From: Chromatiaceae bacterium
GTDB taxonomy: Bacteria > Pseudomonadota > Gammaproteobacteria > Chromatiales > Chromatiaceae
Assembly (NCBI GenBank): GCA_024235315.1
Contig: JACKMP010000002.1
Coordinates: forward strand, 124,001-188,000
DNA: 64,000 bases
Reading direction: 5' to 3'
Within the stretch, counting starts at the first letter, position 1. The number at the start of each line of letters is the position of its first letter. The notes beneath the pieces were generated by a model. It had not been told where the DNA came from. It saw only the letters and a list, made by a program, of their open reading frames with translations, and did no database searches. Position numbers and translations under genes: made by a program. Below are positions 8,861 through 17,785 of this stretch, in pieces.

Positions 8861-9008
8861 AATCCTTCCGTTTTCAGTCGGAAACCGGGCAGTGTCTGCC
8901 CGTCGGAAGCCGGCCATCATTGGCACTCATGGGAAGCTTAACGTAACGCCCGCCCCTAGCGGGCCAAGCGGTAATCTCCCGATTTTTGGCTGACGGCGGA
9001 AGTGGCGG

Positions 9009-9349
9009 TCAGGTCACGAGTGCCAGCTTCTGTTTCGGGGTGATGCCTCCCAGGGCCATGTTCGGCCGTTCGCGGTTAAAGATCCACAGCCGGCGAGTGG
9101 CAAATTCCTGTACTTCGCCAATCGATGCAAACAGGTGCTGACCCAGCCAGTCATAGTGGACCGTGCAGTTGTAGTGCTCAATGTAAGCATTCTGCGCTGC
9201 TTGCCTGGCTGGATGTAATCGAGCCTTATTCGGCGTTGCTCTGCCCGGTTAATAAGCGCAGCACTGACGTATTCCGGGCCATTGTCACAACCCAGGGCCT
9301 GCGGCTTGCCGCGCCACTTGATGAGCCGCTCCAGCGTGAGGAGAGCTAC
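9009..9349 (-). pseudogene. IS3-family transposase (OrfB) C-terminal remnant with frameshift
   Basis: Two frames read together give the C-terminal rve/DDE part of an IS3-group transposase: LIKWRGKPQALGCDNGPEY (second Asp) and RLDYIQPGK in one frame, then NAYIEHYNCTVHYDWLGQ (Glu) and RPNMALGGITPKQKLA in another, up to a TGA at 9009-9011. The frame changes near 9199-9203, consistent with loss of one base. The N-terminal half and OrfA are missing; homology stops at a G-run near 9350. No terminal inverted repeats could be identified. The element is dead, but its joint with the next feature records an insertion. Confidence 0.85.
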
Positions 9350-9362
9350 TTTTCGGGGGGGA

Positions 9363-9599
9363 TTACCGTTTGAGCTGAACGCCAATTCAACATCCATTTT
9401 GTTCGAGAATCCATTTCCACTCGGATCTCTGCTGGTTATTGAAAGACTGCTTGAGTGGCAGGATGTTCGCGGCACCGCACCACAAGCGTGGCAAGGTGGT
9501 GTCATTGAGGTCACCGAATATCCCGCGGTACCGATACCGGCGACATGGTTGCTGGTGGCTCTCGGCCTGGCCGGTGTACGGTTCCGGCGTCGCAATTGA
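9363..9599 (+). pseudogene. C-terminal remnant of a PEP-CTERM-like exported protein
   Basis: The last 30 or so residues read YPAVPIPATWLLVALGLAG followed by VRFRRRN. This is the layout of a PEP-CTERM/VPxPA exosortase sorting signal: a VP-x-PA motif, one hydrophobic helix and a basic tail. Only about 78 residues upstream of the stop remain, and the coding frame runs directly into the IS3 fragment, with no start codon of its own that makes sense. The usual long exported domain is missing. Probably the 3' end of a gene cut by the insertion sequence. Confidence 0.6.
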
Positions 9600-9953
9600 C
9601 GTGCTGGCGGCGCAACATCCGCACGTCGTTCATGCAGCTTGCTCCACCGATCTGGGGCTTCGCGTGTGCAGGGCATAGGCGATCCCGGGCTGCAATCGGC
9701 CACGTGAAAGCGGCGGTGACGTCCGCTGTTTGCACCGCGGGTCGATTGCAGCAGCGGCGTGCAGTCGGAGCGGTCGGTGTAGGCCGTCTCCTCGCCAAGC
9801 CTTTCCCGGCCCTGCCTGCGCATCAATGGAAGTGCGACCACCGCCACGGAGTTGGTCTGGATCCGGCGCGGCCGGATGGGCGCCAAACTTGCCGGCTGTC
9901 GGCCCTCGCGTGCGACACTTGCTGCGTGGCAAGAAACACCGGGCATCGCGACC
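9600..9953. other. Intergenic stretch, no gene supported
   Basis: Open frames here on both strands are compositional. Phrases such as gtccgctgtttgca and agcggtcggtgtag resemble the purine/CG-rich wording of the intergenic repeats at 29822-30087, but no clear copy can be aligned by eye. Confidence 0.4.
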
Positions 9954-10553
9954 ATGACGAATCTGCAGCTCTACGACTTCGAACGTTCCGGCAACTGCTA
10001 CAAGGTGCGCCTGCTGTTGTCGATGCTTGGGCTCGACTACCAGCGGATCCCCATCGACAGCAGCAGCGGTGAAACGCAGACCGCCGAGTTCAAACGCGTC
10101 AATCCGCGTGGCCAGATCCCGGTGCTTGTCGACGGTGAGGCACTGATCTGGGATTCGATGGCGATCCTGGTTTACCTTGCCCGCCGCTACGGCGACGAAC
10201 CTTGGCTACCCAGCAACGCGCTCGCTGAAGCGCGCGTGATGCAGTGGCTCGCGGTGTCGGAAAATGAGCTGCTGTATGGGCTTGCGCGTGCACGCGTCAC
10301 GGTGTTGTTCAACAAGCCGTTCGATCTCGGGCAATGCCACCGCGAGGCCGCGGCCGGGGTGGCGGCAATGGAACAGCGGCTGGCCGACGCGGCGTGGTTG
10401 GCCGCACCGCATCCCACCATAGCCGATATCGCCTGCTATCCCTACGTGGCGCTCGCCGAGGACGGCAGGTTCTCGTTGCAGCCCTACCCGGCGGTGCGCG
10501 CCTGGTTGGCGCGGGTCGAGGATCTTCCCGGTTGGGTGTCGTTGTTGGCTTAG
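9954..10553 (+). CDS. Glutathione S-transferase family protein
   Basis: 199 residues. The N-terminal thioredoxin-like domain starts MTNLQLYDFERSGNCYKVRL, where Ser or Cys of SGNC is the likely glutathione-contact region, and continues with the cis-proline motif NPRGQIPVLVDG and WDSMAILVYLARRYG. An all-helical C-terminal domain follows, with HPTIADIACYPYVALAEDG. It would conjugate or reduce substrates with glutathione in the cytosol; the substrate is unknown. The chosen ATG begins the conserved beta strand, whereas the longer frame from 9852 adds 34 unrelated residues. It stands alone between remnants and may be the only intact gene of this scar region. Confidence 0.88.
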   Translation: MTNLQLYDFERSGNCYKVRLLLSMLGLDYQRIPIDSSSGETQTAEFKRVNPRGQIPVLVDGEALIWDSMAILVYLARRYGDEPWLPSNALAEARVMQWLAVSENELLYGLARARVTVLFNKPFDLGQCHREAAAGVAAMEQRLADAAWLAAPHPTIADIACYPYVALAEDGRFSLQPYPAVRAWLARVEDLPGWVSLLA

Positions 10554-10679
10554 GCTATCGCCTGCCGCTGGTGGCGCCACTCGGACGACGCGTCCGGATG
10601 CGGAGTTTCCGTGGTGGGCGGTCGGCGGGCACCCTGTGTTGTTCGCGCCCTGGTCGCGACGACGCACGAGGCACACGAC

Positions 10680-11250
10680 CTTGTGCTGGTGTCTGGTTGA
10701 ATCGCGTTGTCGGCCGTGGCCCTGTTCGTGTATTTCGCCGCGTTGCGGTGCGCTGCTGCCGGCGGCGCTGGCGGCCTGCGGTACCACGGTGTATTCACTG
10801 GCGGACAAGGTCGCGGTGGCCCAGCTGCCGAGTTACCCGGCGCAGCTCGGCTATGTGTCGGGCACCTACCTCGGCGCCTGGGTCATGTACACGCTGTGGT
10901 TGCGCCGGCAGCGCGGCCGCTGGTGGCCGGGCCAGCATCCGGGCAGACAGGCGCTGCTGATCGGCGCGCTGTTCATCGGCTCGGGTTACGCGTTGGTGAT
11001 CGGCACGATGCGCGTGCTGCCCGCCACCTACGCGGTGGTGCTGAGCAACCTTGGCATCGTCGTCGCAGCGTTCCTGTCGGTGTTTGTGTTTCGCGAACGC
11101 GAGCATGCGGCACAGCGTCTGATCTGGGCGAGCCTGCTGGCAGCTTCGCTGCTGTGGATCGCCATACAGGTCCAGCAGCTCGCCGGCGGCGACACCGGTC
11201 GTATCGGCCGCCGCGCAGCCGCGCCGACACACAGTCAGCCATTTCACCCG
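10680..11250 (+). pseudogene. Decayed DMT-superfamily (EamA) transporter
   Basis: From about 10740 one frame encodes the second EamA half: LPAALAACGTTVYSLADKVAV, TYLGAWVMYTLWLRR, LIGALFIGSGYALVIGTMRVLPATYAVVLSNLG and ASLLAASLLWIAI, about five membrane helices. The first half is not present in that frame. Short hydrophobic pieces occur in other frames near 10690-10750 (for instance SAVALFVYFAALRC), suggesting frameshifts. No stop ends the frame before it runs into zwf. The gene therefore looks inactive. A sequencing error could also explain part of this. Confidence 0.55.
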
Positions 11251-11363
11251 CGCGACCGCATTACCGATCCGTGGAAACCAACTCCGGCGTCACCGGTCTA
11301 CCTGAATGTGAGCATCGCACCACCCGGCGCTATTCCCGGCCCGGTCGCATCGCAAGGAACCGC

Positions 11364-12884
11364 ATGGAAAACAAGCCGCCCTCCCAGACTACCCAATTCA
11401 TCCTGTTTGGCGCGATGGGTGACCTCGCTTGGCGCCTGGTCGGGCCGGCGTTGTTCAATTTATATCTCGACGGCCAGCTGAGCCCCGGCTTCCGTGTGCT
11501 CGGGGTCGACCGCGAGGTGACTGTCGACGCGCTCAGCGCACGCCTGCGTGACGGTGTGCGACAGTTTTCGCGCCGCGGTGCGCCGAGTGCCGAACAATGG
11601 GACCGATTTTGTACTGCACTGGATGTGCTCGCGATGGACCTGCAAGACAGCGCGTCCTACACCACGCTGGCCAATCGCCTGGGTGACGGCCAATCGGATG
11701 CCATCCGGGTTTTCTACCTGGCCATCCCGCCGGGCCTGTTCGACGCGGTTGCCGGCGGCCTGGCGGCGGCCGGCCTGAATGGCAACGAGTCGCGCACCCG
11801 GATCGTGGTCGAGAAGCCGCTCGGTCACGACCTGGCCTCGTTTCGGGCGATCGACCGCACCCTGCGCGAGCATTTCGCCGAGTGTCAGATCTATCGCATG
11901 GATCACTTTCTCGGCAAGGAGACGGTGCAGAACATTCTCGCGCTGCGCTTCGCCAACCCGATTTTCGAACCGATCTGGAACCGCCGCTACATCGATCATG
12001 TGACCATCACGGTGGCGGAAAAGATCGGCGTCGGTCACCGCGCCGGTTATTACGAGCGCGCCGGCGCGCTGCGCGACATGGTGCAGAACCACCTGTTGCA
12101 GTTGATGTGTTTAGTGGCGATGGAGCCGCCGGTGGCCTACGACGCCGACGACATCCGCAACAAGAAGCTCGACGTGTTGCGTGCCTGCCGGTCGATCCCG
12201 GTCGACCAGGTGTCCGCGTTCGCGGTACGTGGCCAATATGCGAGTGGCTGGATCGAGGGCCAGCAGACGGCGGGTTACCGTGACGAACCCGGCATCGCGC
12301 CCGACTCGAACGTCGAGACCTACGCGGCGGTGAAGCTGCTGGTCGACAACTGGCGCTGGCAGGACGTGCCGTTCTACCTGCGCACCGGCAAGTGCCTGGC
12401 CGATGCCGTGTCGGAGATCTCGATCCGCTTTCGCGACGTGCCGCACAACGCCTTCCCGGCGGTCAGCGGCGTGAATTCGCAACCGGTGCGGCTGGTGATC
12501 CAGATCCAGCCGCAGGAGGGCATCATCCTGAAGTTCATGGCCAAGGAGCCCGGTTCGCCGTTGCGCCTGCGCCCGGTCGACATGCGCTTTGCCTACGGCG
12601 AGGCATTCAGCCGGCCGAGCCCGGCGGCTTATGAAACCCTGCTGCACGACCTGCTGCTGGGCGATGCGACCCTGTTCATGCGCAGCGATCAGGTACAAGC
12701 CGCCTGGCAGCTGCTGATGCCGATCATCGAGACCTGGCAAGCCAACCCGGCCCCGGACTTTCCCAACTACCCGGCCGGCAGCTGGGGTCCGGAGGCGGCC
12801 GAGCGGCTGGTGGCGCGCGATGGCCGCGCCTGGCTGACGCCCAGCCAGTGGCACCCGCGCGGCGCGGCCAGCGATGAGCACTGA
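11364..12884 (+). CDS. zwf: Glucose-6-phosphate 1-dehydrogenase
   Basis: 506 residues, normal length. It oxidises glucose 6-phosphate to 6-phosphogluconolactone with NADP, the first step of the oxidative pentose phosphate pathway. The nucleotide motif GAMGDLAWR is at 16-24 (many homologues have GASGDL), the substrate loop EKPLGHDL at 150-157 and the catalytic DHFLGKE at 180-186. The ATG has AAGGA seven bases upstream. The last 11 bases overlap the following glucoamylase-like gene, so the two are likely translated together, joining glucan breakdown to this entry step. Confidence 0.95.
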   Translation: MENKPPSQTTQFILFGAMGDLAWRLVGPALFNLYLDGQLSPGFRVLGVDREVTVDALSARLRDGVRQFSRRGAPSAEQWDRFCTALDVLAMDLQDSASYTTLANRLGDGQSDAIRVFYLAIPPGLFDAVAGGLAAAGLNGNESRTRIVVEKPLGHDLASFRAIDRTLREHFAECQIYRMDHFLGKETVQNILALRFANPIFEPIWNRRYIDHVTITVAEKIGVGHRAGYYERAGALRDMVQNHLLQLMCLVAMEPPVAYDADDIRNKKLDVLRACRSIPVDQVSAFAVRGQYASGWIEGQQTAGYRDEPGIAPDSNVETYAAVKLLVDNWRWQDVPFYLRTGKCLADAVSEISIRFRDVPHNAFPAVSGVNSQPVRLVIQIQPQEGIILKFMAKEPGSPLRLRPVDMRFAYGEAFSRPSPAAYETLLHDLLLGDATLFMRSDQVQAAWQLLMPIIETWQANPAPDFPNYPAGSWGPEAAERLVARDGRAWLTPSQWHPRGAASDEH

Positions 12885-15222
12885 ATTCTCCGACGAGCAG
12901 GCACCGGGCGCGCCCGGCGGGCCGAGCAACTGGTGCGGCGGCGCCAAGCAGGCCGTCGGCACCAGCCTGGGCGCGGCGCGGGTCTGGTTCACGGTCGGCC
13001 AGGGCATATTGAACGAGGTCTACTACCCGCGCGTCGACCTGCCACAGATCCGTGACCTCGGTTTCATCATCGCCGACGGCACGGGCTTCTGGCAGGAGGT
13101 CAAGCAGCTCGACGATTGCAGTGTGACGCTGGCCGAGCCCGGCATACCGGCGGTGCGCGTCGTTCACCGCCACCCGCGCTTCACGCTGGTTCAGCGGATC
13201 GTCAGCGCGCCTGACCGCGACACCATCTTGCTCGAATGGCAGCTGACCGGTGACACCGGGCTGCAGGTTTACGTGCTGCTTGCGCCGCATCTCGGCGGCA
13301 CCGGGCGCGACAATGTCGCCGAAGTGGCGCAATACCGGGGCCGGCGCGTGTTGTGGGCAGAACAGGGCCCGTTCGGCCTCGCGCTGGCGGCGGTCGATGC
13401 CGCTCAGCATGCGGTGCTCGATGTGGCCAGTGCCGGGTATTCGGGCGTCAGCGACGGCTGGCAGGATTTCAACCGCCACGGCCAGATGCGCTGGCGTTAC
13501 CGACGCGCCGGCCCCGGCAATGTCGCGTTGACCGCCGCGCTGCCGCGCCAGGGGGTGCTTGCGCTGGGGTTTGGCAGCAGCCGCGAATCGGCCGCCACGC
13601 TGGCGCTGTCGTCGCTGTCGCAACCGTTCGACGAGGCGTGGCAGGAACAGCTGCGCAGCTGGCGCAGCTGGCACGCGGCTTGTCGTCTGCCGGCCGGGTT
13701 CGACGATTTGCCCGACGACATCCGGGTCCAGGTGCGTACCAGCGCGATGGTGCTGCGTACGCACTGCGACCGCACCTTCCGCGGCGCCATGGTCGCCAGC
13801 CTCGGTGTCCCCTGGGGCGAGAGCGCCGAGGAGCGCCCCGGCTACCATCTGGTGTGGCCGCGTGACCTGGCCGAGTCTGCCGGTGCGCTGCTTGCGCTGG
13901 GCGCGGACAGCGAGGCGCGCGAGGTGCTGCGTTACCTGATCGCCACACAGCGCGCGGACGGCAGCTGGTTCCAGAATCAGTGGCTGGGCGGTAAACCCTA
14001 TTGGAGCGGCATCCAGCTCGATGAAGTGGCATTCCCGGTGCTGCTTGCCGGCACCCTCGCCGACCGCGACACCCTGGCCGGCACCGAGGTCGAAGACATG
14101 GTGCGGCGCGCGCTCGGCTTCATCGTGCGCACCGGTCCGGTCAGCCCGCAGGACCGCTGGGAGGAAAACAGCGGCATCAATACCTTCACGATGGCGGTGT
14201 GCATCGCCGCGCTGGTGTCGGGCGCGCGCTTTCTGCCGGCGGCACAGCAGGCGTTTGCGCTTGAGCTGGCCGACTATTGGAACACCCGCCTGGACGATTG
14301 GACCGCGGTGCGCGATTCGGCGCTGGACCGGCGGTTCGGGCTGCGCGGTCACTACCTGCGCATCACACCGTCCGCGGCGCTGCTCGACGACAGCGTGCTG
14401 GCGCGTGTCGCCCCGATCAAGAACCGCAGCCAGGATCCGGGCCTGAGCGCCAGCGAGCAGATCGGCGGTGACTTCCTGCAACTGGTGCGCTATGGCCTGC
14501 GTGACCCACAGGCACCACTGGTGCGCGACAGCGTCCAGTTGCTGGACGCGCTGCTGCGGGTCGACCTGCCGCAGGGTCCGGGCTGGTATCGCTACAGCGG
14601 TGACGGCTATGGTGAACACCCCGACGGCTCGCCCTATGACGGTACCGGTCAGGGCCGGGTATGGCCGCTGCTGGTCGGCGAGCGTGGGCACTACGAACTG
14701 GCACGCGGCGCCGACGCGCTACCCTATTTGCAGGCGATGGCCAACATGAGCGACGGTGCCGGGATGTTGCCGGAGCAGGTGTGGGACGCGGCCGATGTCG
14801 CGCAGCGTCGCCTGCGTCGTGGCGGGCCCACCGGTTCGGCCATGCCGCTCGCCTGGGCTCATGCCGAGTTCATCAAGCTCACCTGTTCGCTGCTGGAAAA
14901 GCGACCGGTCGACCGACCGGAACCCCTGTGGGCGCGCTATCAAGAGCAGCCGACCGTGGCACGGGTCTGGTTCTGGTCGCCACAGGCGCCGCTGCGCGTG
15001 ATTCCCGCGGGTGCCCGACTTGTGATTTGTCTGCCCGATCCTGGCGCGGTGGTATGGACGCTGGACGATGGCGAGAGCGGCACCACGCCCACGCGCGATA
15101 CCGGCCTCGGTGTACACATCGCGCAGTTGCCGGCACTGTCCGCCGCGACCCGCGTGACCTTCCATCTCGCCCGGGGGGTGCAGGCGCCGACCTATAGTGT
15201 CGATATCGTCGCGCTGGGCTGA
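12874..15222 (+). CDS. GH15 glucoamylase-like glycoside hydrolase
   Basis: 782 residues. The N-terminal beta-sandwich opens NWCGGAKQAVGTS and RVWFTVGQGILNEVYYPRVD, as in bacterial glucoamylases and glucodextranases. The (alpha/alpha)6 barrel carries YHLVWPRDLAESAG, QLDEVAFPVLLAG with a candidate acid Glu, and LPEQVWDAAD with the candidate base Glu. There is no signal peptide, so it is probably cytosolic and releases glucose from glycogen or maltodextrins. Some GH15 members are trehalases, and this cannot be excluded. It overlaps zwf by 11 bases. Glucose released here could be phosphorylated by the ROK kinase encoded convergently. Confidence 0.88.
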   Translation: MSTEFSDEQAPGAPGGPSNWCGGAKQAVGTSLGAARVWFTVGQGILNEVYYPRVDLPQIRDLGFIIADGTGFWQEVKQLDDCSVTLAEPGIPAVRVVHRHPRFTLVQRIVSAPDRDTILLEWQLTGDTGLQVYVLLAPHLGGTGRDNVAEVAQYRGRRVLWAEQGPFGLALAAVDAAQHAVLDVASAGYSGVSDGWQDFNRHGQMRWRYRRAGPGNVALTAALPRQGVLALGFGSSRESAATLALSSLSQPFDEAWQEQLRSWRSWHAACRLPAGFDDLPDDIRVQVRTSAMVLRTHCDRTFRGAMVASLGVPWGESAEERPGYHLVWPRDLAESAGALLALGADSEAREVLRYLIATQRADGSWFQNQWLGGKPYWSGIQLDEVAFPVLLAGTLADRDTLAGTEVEDMVRRALGFIVRTGPVSPQDRWEENSGINTFTMAVCIAALVSGARFLPAAQQAFALELADYWNTRLDDWTAVRDSALDRRFGLRGHYLRITPSAALLDDSVLARVAPIKNRSQDPGLSASEQIGGDFLQLVRYGLRDPQAPLVRDSVQLLDALLRVDLPQGPGWYRYSGDGYGEHPDGSPYDGTGQGRVWPLLVGERGHYELARGADALPYLQAMANMSDGAGMLPEQVWDAADVAQRRLRRGGPTGSAMPLAWAHAEFIKLTCSLLEKRPVDRPEPLWARYQEQPTVARVWFWSPQAPLRVIPAGARLVICLPDPGAVVWTLDDGESGTTPTRDTGLGVHIAQLPALSAATRVTFHLARGVQAPTYSVDIVALG

Positions 15223-15383
15223 ACCCCGGACATCGACTGGCCGCTCACCGCCATCACCCGGGTTGCGCACCCGTCGGGACGGCGCTGCACGGCTTCCACC
15301 ATGATGCCAGGCAACAGCCTCCCAGATTGGAAGCGGATTGGCATTAGCAAAGCAGCCGCTGCCCGGATGCCGCTGCAGGCGTT

Positions 15384-16085
15384 TCAGGGGTGCTGCAACG
15401 CGCTTTGCCCCGGTGCGCCGTTGCTCGCCGGCCGATCGGTTTCCCACAAGCGAACACCGCCGACAAAGGCGTACTTGTTGTCGCCGCGTTGCACTCCCGG
15501 CGGCAGGCTATCCAGGTGCCGGACATTGCCACCGCCGATGACGACGTAATCCGGTTCCAGTGCGGCCTGCAGGCGGGCCACAACATCGTCGACCGCTTTG
15601 CGCCATTTCCTCTTTCCGCGCTTTTCCAACGCGGCTTCGCCGACGTAGTACTCGAAGGTGTGCTTCTTGTACGGCAGGTGCGCCAGCTCCATCGGCTCGA
15701 GCACGCCGTCGACGATCATCGCCGAACCGAGTCCGGTGCCCAAGCCGAGAAACAGCATCCGACCACCCCTGTAACTGCCCAATGCCTGCATCGCGGCATC
15801 GTTGCATAGCTTGACCGGACGACCAAAACCCGCGGCGAAGTCGAAACCTGCCCATCCCGGCCCGAGATTGACCGGGTCGTGTAACGGCCTGCCGTGCACC
15901 ACCGGCCCCGGATAGCCAATCGACACCACGTCGAAGGTCCAGTCGTGGGCCATCCGTGTGACGCCGTCGACCATCGCCTGGGCGCTAAGGTCGGGACCGG
16001 AGCTCATCTTGCGTTCTTCGCCCTCGCCGTTGCGCATTATCTTGACGTGGCTTCCGCCGACGTCCACGACCAGAATATTCATCAT
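15384..16085 (-). CDS. ppgK: ROK-family polyphosphate glucokinase-like protein
   Basis: 233 residues. The phosphate motif LVVDVGGSHVKI is at the start, followed by SIGYPGPVVHG, a LCNDAAMQALG loop carrying the catalytic Asp and a LGLGTGLGSAMIVDG phosphate-binding turn; VVIGGGNVRHLD closes the fold. The short, single-domain layout and the GGSHVK wording match polyphosphate/ATP glucokinases rather than hexameric ROK repressors. The start at 16083-16085 has GGAA six bases upstream; an ATG one codon later is equally possible. It is convergent with the GH15 gene, which would supply its glucose. Polyphosphate use is a family inference. Confidence 0.75.
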   Translation of the reverse strand: MMNILVVDVGGSHVKIMRNGEGEERKMSSGPDLSAQAMVDGVTRMAHDWTFDVVSIGYPGPVVHGRPLHDPVNLGPGWAGFDFAAGFGRPVKLCNDAAMQALGSYRGGRMLFLGLGTGLGSAMIVDGVLEPMELAHLPYKKHTFEYYVGEAALEKRGKRKWRKAVDDVVARLQAALEPDYVVIGGGNVRHLDSLPPGVQRGDNKYAFVGGVRLWETDRPASNGAPGQSALQHP

Positions 16086-16163
16086 TGCAGTTCCATTTGG
16101 TTGAGATTGCGTGGATGGTCGCCTGCCGCGAATCAGCCCTGCCATCGTGCGCAATGGGTTGTG

Positions 16164-17561
16164 CTAAAGCTGATACGCGGTCAGTAACACCAGGCCCTCG
16201 AGCGTTTCGCGGACCACACCGGGTCGTCGCGGCTTCCACAGCACCGCTTTACCGCGCAGTGCCTCGATCGAATGCGACAGACGACCGATGTCGGTCGGCG
16301 TATAAAACAGCGTCATCAACTCGAAATTCAGAAACAGGCTGCGCAGGTCGAGGTTGGCTGAGCCGGCCAGCGCATAGCGGCCGTCGATCACCACCGCCTT
16401 GGCATGCAACATGGCGTCCGGGAACAGCCACACCGATGCCCCCGCCTCGACAAGCTGGCGCAGGTAACGGTTGCGGGCCAGATCGGCGAGCCAGTGATTC
16501 GAGTTCGCCGGCAGGATCAGATCGACCGCAATGCCCCTTCGTGCAGCCACGGCAAGCACGGTCTGCAGCACCTCCCCGGGCACATAGTAGGGACTCACCA
16601 TCTGTATGCGTTCGCGTGCGCCGGCGACCAGCATCACCAGCAACTCGTGCAACACGTCGCCGACCATATCCGGTCCCGACGGAATCAATTGCACGTGCGA
16701 ACCCGTCGCGCTGGACACGCTGGACGAAACCGGCGCTGGCGCCTCTTCATGCGCGGCGAAACGCCAGTCGGCATCGAACAGGCGCCAATAGTGCAGCACC
16801 GCAGCACCCTGCAGGTCGAAGCTCAGGTCGTGCCAATGGGTGTTGGCTTCCGCATCGAGATAATCGGCGGCAATGTTGCGCCCACCAGCCCAGACCCACC
16901 GTCCATCGGCAATCGCCAGCTTGCGGTGGTTACGCATGTTGGTACGCCCACGCCACGGGCGGTGCAATACCGGGATAAACCAGGCGACCCGCCCTCCGGC
17001 CTGCAACAGCGCGCGCAAGCGCCACTTGGGCAGCAGAAAGGATCCGAAGCCGTCCAGCAGCAGGCGCACCTGCACGCCATCCCGGGCACGTTCGCTCAGT
17101 ATCGCCAGCACCTCGCGGCCAAACGCATCGTTGGCCAGGATAAATACGCATACATCCAGTGATTGGTGCGCCCCATGCAACACATCGAGCAACGCCCTGC
17201 GTGCCTCGCCAGCGCCCGCGTGGAAGCGTATCGCGTCGGCCGCCACGGGCGGTGGCACATGCATGCTCTGCAGGTAGCGTTGCACCGGATCGCTTGGCGG
17301 TTCACGCGGCGCCGAATCTGCCATGAACAGGTGTGCCTTGCGCTGTTTCAGCCCGGCGAGCTTACGCGTCCCGAACAACAGGTAGAGGGGCACGCCGATG
17401 TAGGGCAGCACGAGCATGAACATCAGCCATGCGGCGGATGTCGCCGGATTGCGGCGCTGTCGCAACATGCCGGCGACCAGCACCAGCATCAGCAGGCCAC
17501 CGCCGACCAGCAGCAAGTGCGCGGCAATCGACCACTTGACCACGTTCTGCCAATCGTCCAC
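16164..17561 (-). CDS. cls: Cardiolipin synthase (phospholipase D type)
   Basis: 465 residues. Two N-terminal membrane helices (about 6-27 and 35-55, with the PLDc_N wording NPATSAAWLMFMLVLPYIGVP) precede two phospholipase D domains. The HKD motifs appear as NHRKLAIADG, in which HxK is kept as H-R-K, and LHAKAVVIDG, each followed by GG/GS-x-N. It joins two phosphatidylglycerols into cardiolipin at the inner membrane. I chose the GTG at 17559-17561, preceded by ACAGGG; a TTG 15 codons upstream is the alternative. It lies 78 bases upstream of the glucokinase on the same strand. Confidence 0.88.
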   Translation of the reverse strand: MDDWQNVVKWSIAAHLLLVGGGLLMLVLVAGMLRQRRNPATSAAWLMFMLVLPYIGVPLYLLFGTRKLAGLKQRKAHLFMADSAPREPPSDPVQRYLQSMHVPPPVAADAIRFHAGAGEARRALLDVLHGAHQSLDVCVFILANDAFGREVLAILSERARDGVQVRLLLDGFGSFLLPKWRLRALLQAGGRVAWFIPVLHRPWRGRTNMRNHRKLAIADGRWVWAGGRNIAADYLDAEANTHWHDLSFDLQGAAVLHYWRLFDADWRFAAHEEAPAPVSSSVSSATGSHVQLIPSGPDMVGDVLHELLVMLVAGARERIQMVSPYYVPGEVLQTVLAVAARRGIAVDLILPANSNHWLADLARNRYLRQLVEAGASVWLFPDAMLHAKAVVIDGRYALAGSANLDLRSLFLNFELMTLFYTPTDIGRLSHSIEALRGKAVLWKPRRPGVVRETLEGLVLLTAYQL

Positions 17562-17785
17562 AGCCCTGTCCTCGCGTTTATCCCTGAAGGCCGGTCCGCC
17601 GTCCAATTCGGTGCGGATCCGTTACCCCGTGATCGTTGGGGCGGGTCACCGGCAGCCACGCGCGTTGCCGGCGAATCCCCGCGGTGACCGCCGACCTGGC
17701 TCGCGTTGGCCAAAGATATCCGGCGGCCCCGGGTTGGCGGGCCTCGCGAATCAGCCGTTGCGAACCGGAACGACTCTAAGCATCA

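Noticed and set aside
9600..9953. Frames upstream of the glutathione S-transferase as part of that gene
   Set aside because: The conserved fold starts at the ATG at 9954; the upstream codons are Arg/Pro/Gly-rich without similarity.
12724..14691. 655-codon minus-strand frame opposite the GH15 gene
   Set aside because: Low-complexity Arg/Ala/Gln translation without motifs, while the plus strand has a complete GH15 enzyme.
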